Made by a program: the position numbers and the translations under genes
The notes under the pieces: model-generated
Told to the model about the DNA's origin: nothing
The model's database searches: none
The model's input: the letters and a program-made list of their open reading frames with translations, nothing else
Shown: one piece after another, positions 34,028 through 41,645 of the stretch
How positions within the stretch are numbered: position 1 is the first letter of the stretch
Layout: each line of letters opens with the position of its first letter
DNA from: Streptomyces sp. NBC_01142
Lineage (GTDB): Bacteria; Actinomycetota; Actinomycetes; Streptomycetales; Streptomycetaceae
DNA: 64,000 nt
Assembly (NCBI RefSeq): GCF_026341125.1
Contig: NZ_JAPEOR010000003.1
Span: 372,001 to 436,000, forward strand
Reading direction: 5' to 3'

Positions 34028-34060
34028 CAACGATCGTTTTCAAGCCGAAAACGATCGTTG
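34028..34060. promoter_or_regulatory. Perfect 14-bp inverted repeat, probable operator of the HTH/ImmA cassette
   Basis: CAACGATCGTTTTC (34028-34041) and GAAAACGATCGTTG (34047-34060) are perfect reverse complements separated by AAGCC. Each arm contains the self-complementary ACGATCGT, so the site offers two nested palindromes. It lies 84-116 bases before the GTG of the HTH regulator, and is strikingly AT-rich for this genome. Confidence 0.6.
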
Positions 34061-34126
34061 ACAAGGTGGCTTCGGCAGAGAAAGATCCGGGCCCGAGAGC
34101 CACCCGCAGGTGCCCAACTGCAGGGC

Positions 34127-34320
34127 CCCTCACCGGAAAGAAGGATGTAGCTCTGCGGACCCATCTTCTTGATGTCCGCCTATGCGGCGAAGGCCTTCTC
34201 GGATCCGGCCAGGACGGTCAGCCCACACCGGGATCGCGGTCCAGTCCTCGGTCGCCGCGACGACCTCGGTCATGACCTGGAGGTTCAGGGCGTTGAGCGC
34301 CTTGGGTCGGTTCAACGCAC
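34127..34320 (-). pseudogene. Enoyl-CoA hydratase remnant
   Basis: On the minus strand ALNRPKALNALNLQVMTEVV is the crotonase signature near residue 20-35 of enoyl-CoA hydratases. After two frame changes the next block reads TVLAGSEKAFAA, stop, ADIKKMGPQSY; in a working enzyme the same place is GSEKAFAAGADIKEM. So the oxyanion-hole glycine codon has become TAG, and the reading frame is broken twice. The rest of the gene is missing, cut near the start of the HTH cassette. It is dead. Confidence 0.7.
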
Positions 34321-34378
34321 TCCGTAAGGGCGGGTGAGCCCGTGGCCGAGGCGGAAGCCCGACGGCCGGCCCGAGACG

Positions 34379-34448
34379 CGCGACGGTGGCGCACGTCTCC
34401 ACGCCGGCGGTGACCTTGCCGATGTGGCCTACGGGTTCATGGCCCAGG
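34379..34448 (-). pseudogene. Probable zinc alcohol dehydrogenase fragment
   Basis: The minus strand reads LGHEPVGHIGKVTAGVETCA, close to the ILGHEPVGxxxxVGAGV block around the zinc-ligand Glu of medium-chain alcohol dehydrogenases. Nothing upstream or downstream continues it, and it abuts the hydratase remnant. With only about 23 residues the assignment is tentative. Confidence 0.4.
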
Positions 34449-34465
34449 TCCCGGCGCCTGCGTGG

Positions 34466-35758
34466 TCAAGCCCTGCCGTGTGCCTTCTGCGAGAAGTGCG
34501 ACAGCGAGTCGAGGGCTACGGCGGTGAGAAGCACACCACCGGTGATCACGGATTGCATCGGCGTCGGGATACCCAGGAGAACCATCCCCGACGCGATCGA
34601 CTGGATGACGAGTATGCCGAGCAGGACAGACCACGTCGTACCGCGGCCGCCGAACAGGCTGACGCCGCCGATAACGGCCGCGGCGACGGCGTTGATCAGC
34701 AGGATGCTGGAGCCCGAGGTCTGGCCCACCGCGGCGACGCGTGAGGCCAGGAAGAGCCCGCCGACAGCGGCCAGCGTCCCGGACACCATGAACGCCGAGA
34801 TCCGCAGCCACACCACGCTGATGCCCGCGCGGCGGGCCGCCTCGGCACCCCCGCCGATGGAGAAGATCTTCCGCCCGTAGAACGTGCGGCGAAGGACGAA
34901 GTCGAGGCCGACGACGAAGGCCAGGAAGATCAGAAGAGCGAGCGGAAGGCCCTGGAAGCGGTTCAGGATGTAGGCGGCTGCGAACGAGACCAGTGCCACC
35001 GCGCCCGTACGCACGGCGATGACACTGAGCGGCCAGGACCGGACGCCGGCTGCCCTGCGGCGCCGTGCGTCCCGGTAGGACGCGAGGAAGAACACGGCCA
35101 CGCTGAGCGCCGCCAGCCCGTACGCGACTGCCGCGTCGTGGAAGTAGTAATTGGTCAGCGCATGGATCAGGCCCTGCTCGTGGAGGTTGATGGTGCCGCT
35201 CGCGCCCAGGACGTAGAGCATGAGGCCGTTCCAGGCCAGCAGCCCCGCCAGGGTGACGACGAACGCCGGTACGCCGATCCTGGCCGAGAAGAACCCCTGA
35301 ACGGCTCCGATCGCCGCCCCGACGAGCAGGGCGGCGACGATCGCCAGCCACTCCGGCAGGCCCTCGCTCACGTTCAGCACGGCGAACACCGCAGCCGTGA
35401 GCCCGCTGACGGAGGCGACCGACAGATCCACCTCGCCGAGCAGCAGCACGAAGGCGATGCCGAGGGCGATCATGCCCGTTCCGACGATGTCCACGCTGAG
35501 GTTGGACAGGTTGCGGGGCGACAGGAACTGCTGGTGCAGGCTCTGGAAAACGGTCCAGAGCACGACGATGCCGATGATGCCGGGCAGCGATCCGAGTTCG
35601 CCGCTGCGCAGCTTGCGGGTGGAATCGCCTACGTAGCTCCTGAAACCGCCCTCGCCGCCCGCTGCCCGGCTCCGGCCCACGGCTGTGGGCACGGCGCCGG
35701 CCGAATCGCCACCCGCCCCGGTGGGGCTGAGATTCTCGGATGCCCTTGTCCTGTTCAC
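34466..35758 (-). CDS. Sugar ABC transporter permease (XylH type)
   Basis: Product of 430 residues. GTG 35758 (VNRTRASENL) has GAGGGAGC directly upstream; the frame is open further, to a GTG at 35773. About 11 membrane segments follow a 65-residue hydrophilic N-terminus. The BPD_transp_2 signature DIVGTGMIALGIAFVLLLGE, then VDLSVASVSGLTAAV, and INAVAAAVIGGVSLFGGRGT place it with CUT2 (ribose/xylose-type) permeases; the long insert between helices (about 230-290) is typical of XylH. It is the third gene of a complete operon with the ATPase and binding protein. Confidence 0.88.
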   Translation of the reverse strand: MNRTRASENLSPTGAGGDSAGAVPTAVGRSRAAGGEGGFRSYVGDSTRKLRSGELGSLPGIIGIVVLWTVFQSLHQQFLSPRNLSNLSVDIVGTGMIALGIAFVLLLGEVDLSVASVSGLTAAVFAVLNVSEGLPEWLAIVAALLVGAAIGAVQGFFSARIGVPAFVVTLAGLLAWNGLMLYVLGASGTINLHEQGLIHALTNYYFHDAAVAYGLAALSVAVFFLASYRDARRRRAAGVRSWPLSVIAVRTGAVALVSFAAAYILNRFQGLPLALLIFLAFVVGLDFVLRRTFYGRKIFSIGGGAEAARRAGISVVWLRISAFMVSGTLAAVGGLFLASRVAAVGQTSGSSILLINAVAAAVIGGVSLFGGRGTTWSVLLGILVIQSIASGMVLLGIPTPMQSVITGGVLLTAVALDSLSHFSQKAHGRA

Positions 35759-35769
35759 ATCGCTCCCTC

Positions 35770-36540
35770 TCACGCCTGGGTCTCGCGATGGGCTACGGCG
35801 TTGTCGGTGGCGCCGGTGATGGAGGCGACGATCTGCTCCTGTGACGTGGTCGGCACGCTGAAGAAACCATTGTTGCGACCGAGGTGCAGCACCGCGACCC
35901 GGTCCGCGACGGCTTTGACGTCACCCAGGTTGTGGCTGACGAGGAGAACACCGACCCCGCGTTCTCGCAGTCGGTCGATCAGGTCGAGGAAATGGATGGT
36001 CTGCCTGACGCCCAGCGCGGCGGTCGGTTCGTCGAGGATGAGCATCCTGGGTTCGTTGAGAAGAGCGCGCGCGATCGCGACCGTCTGGCGTTGGCCAGCG
36101 GAGAGGGAGGCGACGGGGACGCGGACGCTGGGAATGCGCAGGGAGAGGGTGTCCAGCAGGTCAAGTTCCCCGACCCGGCGCTCCATGGACACTTCGTCGA
36201 GGATCCCGGTCCTGCCGAGCTCGTGGCCCAGGAAGAGGTTGCCGACGACATCGAGGGTTTCGCACAACGCGAGGTCCTGGTAGACGCTGGCGATGCCCAG
36301 GCTCTGGGCATCGCGGGGGCGAGTGATCCGGACGGGACGGCCGTCCCATTCGATGACACCCTGGTCGGCGGGGGCGACGCCGGTGATCACCTTGACGAGA
36401 GTGGACTTGCCGGCGCCATTGTCGCCGACCAGGGCCACGACCTCTCCGGCGTGGATCTCCAGCTCGACGTCCGTGAGCGCCCAGACAGCGCCGAAGCGTT
36501 TGCAGACTCTGCGCAGCGCCAGCAGGGGTGTACTCGGCAC
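35770..36540 (-). CDS. Sugar ABC transporter ATP-binding protein (single NBD)
   Basis: Product of 256 residues from GTG 36540, with an excellent AAAGGAGG site. The NBD motifs are complete: Walker A GDNGAGKST, Q-loop VYQDLALCETLDV, a signature LSAGQRQTVA that deviates from LSGGQ by one Ala, Walker B MLILDEPTAAL and H-loop SHNL. As a single-NBD protein of this length it resembles XylG-like/FrcA-type half subunits that dimerise. It energises the permease encoded next, whose start lies 11 bases beyond its stop region. Confidence 0.9.
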   Translation of the reverse strand: MPSTPLLALRRVCKRFGAVWALTDVELEIHAGEVVALVGDNGAGKSTLVKVITGVAPADQGVIEWDGRPVRITRPRDAQSLGIASVYQDLALCETLDVVGNLFLGHELGRTGILDEVSMERRVGELDLLDTLSLRIPSVRVPVASLSAGQRQTVAIARALLNEPRMLILDEPTAALGVRQTIHFLDLIDRLRERGVGVLLVSHNLGDVKAVADRVAVLHLGRNNGFFSVPTTSQEQIVASITGATDNAVAHRETQA

Positions 36541-36629
36541 GTGAATTCCTCCTTTGCCCGTCCCGTTTCTCCCGGTCTCTCCCGGCCGGTGACGCGGCGC
36601 GGCGTGCGGGAAGTGCGGCGCCGGGCGGC

Positions 36630-37790
36630 CTATTCGACGAGTCCGGCTTTCCGGCAGGCGGCTTCGACCGCCGGGGTACAGATCTGGTCGACGGTGTAAA
36701 GGCCGCTTTTGACGACCGTGTCCTTGATCGTGCCGACGGTTACGGGGACGAGGGGGCCCAGGAAGGCCGGGATCTCCTTGCTTGTGCCATTGCTGACACG
36801 GTCCGTTGCGATGGTGTCGAGCTTCTCTCCACGGCCCAGGGCGACGGCCATCTCCGCGGCGGCGTTGGCCTCTGCTTCGAAGGACTTGTAGACGGTGACG
36901 TACTGCTCGCCCTTGACGATCCGCCGCACGGCCGAGAGATCGGCGTCCTGACCGGTGACGGGCGGCAGCGGCCTGATACCGGCGGCCTTGAGCGCGGTGG
37001 CCACGCCACCCGCGAGCCCGTCGTTGGCCGACAGGACGCCGTCGATCCTGTCCGCGCCCAGCTGCGCGATGGCGGCCGACATGTTCCTGAACGCGTTCTC
37101 CGGGATCCATTCGGCGGTGTAGTACGACCGGCCGATCTTCACCTTGCCCTCGAGTACGGAGAGCGCGCCCCTCTTGAGGTCTCTCGTGTTCGGGTCGGTG
37201 GGGTCACCGTTCATCATCACGATCTGGCCGCCGCGCGCCTTGGAGCCCATCGCCTTGAGGAGCTCCTCGGCCTGGATCCTGCCGATCTCCTCCGAGTCGT
37301 AGCCGGAGTAGGCCGAGATGGGGCCCTCGGCGAGGCGGTCGTAGGAGACCACCGGGACATGCGCGTCGCGGGCCCTGGTGATCGAGGAGCGGAGCGCCTT
37401 GTCGTCGACGGGATCAAGGATCAGGACCTTGGCGCCGTCCGCAATCATGGATTCGATCTGCTGCTGCTGAGTGGCCACGTCCGCTGAGGCGTAGGCGTGG
37501 GTCACCCTGCAGTCGGGGCACAGCGCCTTGACCTTCTCCACGATCAGGGGCTTGTCGGCGGTCGCCCAGCGAGCGGTATGCGTGTCCGGGAGCAGCAATC
37601 CGATCGTGAAGCCGTCCTTGCCGGAGGTGCTCCCGCCCGCGTCCTCGCCGGCCGCCCCGCAGGCGGCGAGACCTGCGAGCGCGCACGCCGTTGTCACGGC
37701 GACGACAGCACGACCCGGATAGTTCTTCCTCCGAGTCGTCTTCCGGTCACGTCTGCTGTGGCTGTCCACTGTCTGGAGCTGATCCGACAT
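36630..37790 (-). CDS. Sugar ABC transporter substrate-binding lipoprotein (XylF type)
   Basis: Product of 386 residues from ATG 37790 (MSDQLQTVDS). A basic N-terminal region leads to the lipoprotein signal VAVTTACALAGLAACG, lipid-modified at Cys44. The periplasmic-binding fold of the ribose/xylose group is shown by FTIGLLLPDTHTARW, VLILDPVDDKAL, VSYDRLAEGP, MMNGDPTDPNT and VTGQDADLSAVRRIVKGEQY. GDPTDPN and VTGQDAD are typical of D-xylose-binding protein, so a pentose is likely. It heads the operon and lies after a 17-base palindrome. Confidence 0.88.
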   Translation of the reverse strand: MSDQLQTVDSHSRRDRKTTRRKNYPGRAVVAVTTACALAGLAACGAAGEDAGGSTSGKDGFTIGLLLPDTHTARWATADKPLIVEKVKALCPDCRVTHAYASADVATQQQQIESMIADGAKVLILDPVDDKALRSSITRARDAHVPVVSYDRLAEGPISAYSGYDSEEIGRIQAEELLKAMGSKARGGQIVMMNGDPTDPNTRDLKRGALSVLEGKVKIGRSYYTAEWIPENAFRNMSAAIAQLGADRIDGVLSANDGLAGGVATALKAAGIRPLPPVTGQDADLSAVRRIVKGEQYVTVYKSFEAEANAAAEMAVALGRGEKLDTIATDRVSNGTSKEIPAFLGPLVPVTVGTIKDTVVKSGLYTVDQICTPAVEAACRKAGLVE

Positions 37791-38102
37791 AAAGCCCAAT
37801 GTATGAGAAAACGCGGAACGGCGACGTCGAGAACCGGACCGAGGGACCTGAGGGAGCCGCAGAACACGTTCGACGGGCTTGGCTCAGCAGGTGGTGACCA
37901 CCTGGCCTCGTTGGGGATCACCGCCGTCGAGGAGATCCAGGACAACGACGGCGCGACGAACGGCTCGGTCCCGCCGCCGACCAGACCTGGAACCGGCCGA
38001 TCAGCACGATGAGCGCGGCCGGCGCGCCCACCCGCCCTACCAGCAGAACGAGCCCGGCGGACCGGGGCAACCCCGGCCACAACCTCGGACCGGGCTGTCT
38101 TT
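37791..38102. other. Intergenic region upstream of the XylF-type gene
   Basis: 312 bases with no convincing gene; it holds the promoter of the sugar operon on the minus strand and the downstream end of the anti-sigma-like gene. The only striking structure is the palindrome at 37888-37904. Confidence 0.4.
37888..37904. promoter_or_regulatory. 17-bp perfect palindrome, candidate operator of the sugar ABC operon
   Basis: CAGGTGGT-G-ACCACCTG has 8-base arms with a single-base centre and ends 98 bases before the binding-protein start. The adjacent IclR-type gene, or a ROK/LacI regulator elsewhere, could bind it. Assignment rests only on symmetry and place. Confidence 0.4.
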
Positions 38103-38519
38103 CTACGCTGTGAGGAGATCCGCCCAGCGGGTGATCCCGCCGGTGTGGACGCGTATGCCGCAGCGAGCCGAAAGGGCAGTGACTATGGCGATTCCCCGGC
38201 CGTGCTCGTCCGGGCAAGCCGACTGCCTGGAGGGGAGCACGTGTCCCGCGTCCGTGACTTCGATGCGCAGGGCTCTGCGTTCGTCGACGCGGACCCACGA
38301 CAACCGCAGCGTCGCCGGAGGCAGGGCGTGGAGGAGCGCATTGGTCACCAGCTCCGAGACGACCAGGAGTGCATCCATGGTGATGTCCGGGGAAAGGCCC
38401 CACTCGGCGAACACCGTGCGGACACGTCCGCGTACGGCCGGGACGGCCGCCGGGGAATGCGGCACGGGACAGACGTGATCGACTGCCTCGCGGGCCACTG
38501 TGTTGAGCTGAGCCGCCAT
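38103..38519 (-). CDS. Anti-sigma-factor-like ATP-binding protein (HATPase_c)
   Basis: Product of 138 residues from ATG 38519 with GAGGAGG upstream. It is a single GHKL ATPase domain: N-box VVSELVTNALLHA, G1-like IEVTDAGHVLPSRQ and HGRGIAIVTALSARCGI. This composition is that of the RsbW/SpoIIAB-like kinases that abound in Streptomyces and regulate alternative sigma factors or act on anti-anti-sigma partners. No partner gene is adjacent, though two PP2C phosphatases lie further right. It is divergent from the IclR gene. Confidence 0.88.
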   Translation of the reverse strand: MAAQLNTVAREAVDHVCPVPHSPAAVPAVRGRVRTVFAEWGLSPDITMDALLVVSELVTNALLHALPPATLRLSWVRVDERRALRIEVTDAGHVLPSRQSACPDEHGRGIAIVTALSARCGIRVHTGGITRWADLLTA

Positions 38520-38692
38520 GTGCCCTCCTCGGCAAGCGCTGCCGGCGGGACGCCGGACTCGTCGAACGCTAGGGAGCGATGCGGGGCAGGTCAATAAACA
38601 TCGGTCGGCATTACCGAACGCCGGACCCGAATCCGGAGAAATCCCTGCATGATGCGCCACCGGGTACCGGAAGGCGGACTTAGAATCGCTCT

Positions 38693-39460
38693 ATGGCCGG
38701 TCCGGTCCAGTCCATCGAACGGGCGGCGGCAATCCTGCGTCTGCTCGCCGGCGGCCCTCGTCGGCTCGGACTGGGTGAGGTGGCCGCGTCGCTCGGGCTG
38801 GCGAAGGGCACCGCCCACGGCATTCTGCGCACCCTGCAGCACGTGGATTTCGTGGAGCAGGACGCGGCGACGGGAAAGTACCAGCTCGGGGCGGCGCTGC
38901 TCCACCTCGGCACCAGTTACCTGGACGTCAACGAGCTGCGGTCGCGCTCCATCAACTGGGCCGACGCCCTGGCCGCCCGCAGCGGGGAGGCGGTCCGCCT
39001 GGGCACCCCCCTGGAGGACAGGGTGCTCATCGTCCACCACGTCTTCCGGCCGGACGACACGCTCCAGACCCTGGACGTGGGCGCGCTGCTGCCGCTGCAC
39101 GCCTCCTCGCTCGGCAAGGTCCTGCTGGCCTACGGGACCGCGACGGTGGAGTCGGCGCTCGAGGCCGGGCTGGAGGCGTACACCCGGCACACCCAGGCCG
39201 TCCCGGAGGACCTCAACCGTGCGCTCACCGAGATCCGGGAGCAGGGATGGGCCGCCGAGGTCCAGGAGATGAGCATGGGTTACGCCGGCATCGCGGCGCC
39301 CATCCGTGGGCACGGAGGCCTCGTCGTGGGCGCCATCGGCGTGTCCGGCCCCGTCGAGCGGATCTGCGATGCCAAGGGCCACCCTCAGCCGGCCCTGATC
39401 ACGTTGCTCCGTGAGGCCGCACGGGCGATCTCCAAAGACCTGGGGGCGGCCCGCTGGTAA
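38693..39460 (+). CDS. IclR-family transcriptional regulator
   Basis: Product of 255 residues. N-terminal winged helix (about 5-70: SIERAAAILRLLAGGPRRLG, VAASLGLAKGTAHGILRTLQ) and a C-terminal IclR effector domain (about 80-250) with RVLIVHHVFRPDD, LLPLHASSLGKVLLAY, EEL-like VPEDLNRALTEIREQG and GYAGIAAPIRGHGG. In Streptomyces the IclR protein GylR controls the glycerol operon; here the next gene, 43 bases down, encodes a glycerol kinase, so the same kind of control is likely. It reads as a repressor or activator; the sequence does not tell which. Confidence 0.9.
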   Translation: MAGPVQSIERAAAILRLLAGGPRRLGLGEVAASLGLAKGTAHGILRTLQHVDFVEQDAATGKYQLGAALLHLGTSYLDVNELRSRSINWADALAARSGEAVRLGTPLEDRVLIVHHVFRPDDTLQTLDVGALLPLHASSLGKVLLAYGTATVESALEAGLEAYTRHTQAVPEDLNRALTEIREQGWAAEVQEMSMGYAGIAAPIRGHGGLVVGAIGVSGPVERICDAKGHPQPALITLLREAARAISKDLGAARW

Positions 39461-39503
39461 GCCCACCCCCGCCTCCTCGACATAGCGGAAGGCAGTCCGG
39501 ATC

Positions 39504-41018
39504 ATGGTTGAACGGTATGTGATGTCCATTGACCAGGGCACCACCTCAACCCGTTGCATCCTGTTCGACCACCGTGGGCGGTTGGTGTCGGTGGCCCAGC
39601 GCGAGCACCAGCAGCATTTCCCGAGACCCGGCTGGGTCGAGCACGATGCCCTCGAAATCTGGCGCAATCTGCGGCGCGTCGTGCCCGAGGCCCTGTCCGG
39701 CGTCGGCATCGGTGTCGGACAGGTCTCCGCCCTGGGCATCGCGAACCAGCGCGAGACAACGGTGCTCTGGGACCGGCGGACAGGAACCCCTCTGGGGAGA
39801 GCGATCGTCTGGCAGGACACCCGCACCGCTTCACTCGTCGACGACCTGAGAGATCACCCCGGCGACGAATTCTTCCTGGAACGCTGCTGCCTGCCGCCTT
39901 CGACCTATTTTTCCGCGCCACGAATCCGCTGGCTGTTCGACCACGTCGCAGGGCTGGAACAGCGAGCCCGGGACGGCGAAGTGCTGTTCGGCACGATGGA
40001 GACCTGGCTGATCTGGAACCTGACGGGCGGCACGGCCGGCGGTCAGCACATCACCGACGCCACCAACGCCAGTCGCACCATGCTCATGAACATCCGCACG
40101 CTCACCTGGGACGAGGAGCTGTTGGAGTTCTTCGGGGTTCCCCGCGCCATGCTGCCCGAGATACGGCCCTCGGCGGAAAACTACGGTGAGGATCGCTCGA
40201 TCCTCCCGGGCGTCCCCATCACTGCCGCCCTCGGCGATCAGCAGGCGGCACTGTTCGGGCAGACCTGCTTCGCCCCGGGCGAGGCGAAGTGCACGTACGG
40301 GACCGGCAGCTTCCTGCTGCTCAACACCGGCACGGACGTTGTGCGGTCCCGGAACGGACTTCTCACCACCGTTGCGTACAAGATCGACGATCAGCCCGCG
40401 GTCTACGCGCTGGAAGGCCCGATCGCCGTCACGGGCTCACTGGTCCAGTGGTTCCGTGACCGTCTGGGACTGATCAGCAGCGCTCCGGAGATCGAGACCC
40501 TCGCGCGCACGGTCGAGGACAACGGCGGCTGCTACATCGTCCCGGCGTTCTCCGGTCTCTTCGCGCCCCACTGGCGCAGCGACGCACGCGGTGTCATCGT
40601 CGGCCTCACCTCGTACATCACCAAGGGGCACCTGGCCCGAGCCGTGCTGGAAGCCACCGGCTGGCAGACCCGTGAGGTCGTCGACGCCATGAACGCCGAC
40701 TCCTCACTGACCCTGAGTGAGCTCAAGGTCGACGGCGGCATGACATCCGACAACCTGCTCATGCAGATCCTGGCCGACGTCCTCGACGTGCCCGTGGTGC
40801 GGCCCATGGTTGCCGAGACCGTCTCGCTGGGGGCCGCCTACGCCGCCGGGCTGGCCGTCGGCTACTGGCCGGACCTGGAAGTCCTGCGCCGCAACTGGCA
40901 CCGGGCGGCCCAATGGCTGCCCGACATGGACCCGGCGCGGCGCGCATCGGAATACGACAACTGGCAGCGGGCCGTCGAACGATCGCTGGGGTGGATCACA
41001 TCGCCGAACCGCCCTTGA
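39504..41018 (+). CDS. glpK: Glycerol kinase
   Basis: Product of 504 residues, the usual length. FGGY-kinase motifs are intact: SIDQGTTSTRCILFD, WVEHDALEIW, NQRETTVLWDRRTG, the WQDTR loop, ITDATNASRTMLMNI, the ALGDQQAALFGQTCF segment, KCTYGTGSFLL, and PAFSGLFAPHW. It phosphorylates glycerol with ATP to sn-glycerol 3-phosphate in the cytoplasm. It probably forms an operon with the IclR gene. No glpF or glpD follows, unlike the classical gyl operon, so this may be a second copy. Confidence 0.93.
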   Translation: MVERYVMSIDQGTTSTRCILFDHRGRLVSVAQREHQQHFPRPGWVEHDALEIWRNLRRVVPEALSGVGIGVGQVSALGIANQRETTVLWDRRTGTPLGRAIVWQDTRTASLVDDLRDHPGDEFFLERCCLPPSTYFSAPRIRWLFDHVAGLEQRARDGEVLFGTMETWLIWNLTGGTAGGQHITDATNASRTMLMNIRTLTWDEELLEFFGVPRAMLPEIRPSAENYGEDRSILPGVPITAALGDQQAALFGQTCFAPGEAKCTYGTGSFLLLNTGTDVVRSRNGLLTTVAYKIDDQPAVYALEGPIAVTGSLVQWFRDRLGLISSAPEIETLARTVEDNGGCYIVPAFSGLFAPHWRSDARGVIVGLTSYITKGHLARAVLEATGWQTREVVDAMNADSSLTLSELKVDGGMTSDNLLMQILADVLDVPVVRPMVAETVSLGAAYAAGLAVGYWPDLEVLRRNWHRAAQWLPDMDPARRASEYDNWQRAVERSLGWITSPNRP

Positions 41019-41645
41019 GGCGCGAACCATCGCTCCCTGCCTTCGGCCAAATTCAGAGCCGACCCGCGGAGCGGGACGCCTCCCAGCTACAGGACGTGGC
41101 CCTGGACGGCAAATGGTTCACAGCGTGATGCGTCGGTGTGCGGCCGCGAAAGCGCCGCCGGGCCGCTTGAGTCCTCCTGCAACTCAGAGGACCGGGGTCT
41201 CTACTGGCGGGGGAAAGGAATGTCCGCGGGCCGCCTGTGAGGGCGACACGCATCGTCGGCCTGTTGCCGATGACCCACCACGTGGAGCGCGTCGCGAGCC
41301 TGCGGCAAAGGGTGTCTGAACTGCAGGTTCGGGCCGTGTGCGTTATGTGCATTATCTTGACGCATACGTGACGCACGTTCTGATGGGTTGTCAGTTGGGC
41401 TGGTGGGCAGGTCGGAGAGCTGCGAAGGGTGGAACCCGCCCTGGGAGCGCGCAGTGGGTCCGGGCCTCGCCCGCAGTGGTCGTCGATAACGGCCCGAGTT
41501 CGGCGTTGTCATGACGGGAACGATCTTCACCGGCTCGAACTCCCGGAGCTCGGTGAAACGGTATGCAAGATCGCATTGCGGTGTAAATCAGCCAAGTACC
41601 TTCGTCCCTGTCTGCGACTCTGTCCGCTGCGGGACAATGGCCGGA
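41019..41645. other. Region between glpK and the Wadjet operon
   Basis: 627 bases with no convincing gene. A six-codon frame with a good GGGGGAAAGGA site (ATG about 41220) overlaps a 44-codon GTG frame (41237-41371), but neither has recognisable content. A locally AT-rich stretch at 41336-41380 with GTGCGTTATGTGC and TTGACGCATACGTGACGCAC is the best candidate promoter zone for the Wadjet genes. Confidence 0.35.

Noticed and set aside
41237..41371. 44-codon GTG frame between glpK and jetA, with a six-codon leader overlapping it
   Set aside because: Good ribosome binding site for the leader but no recognisable content or conservation evidence; kept only as a remark in the gap entry.
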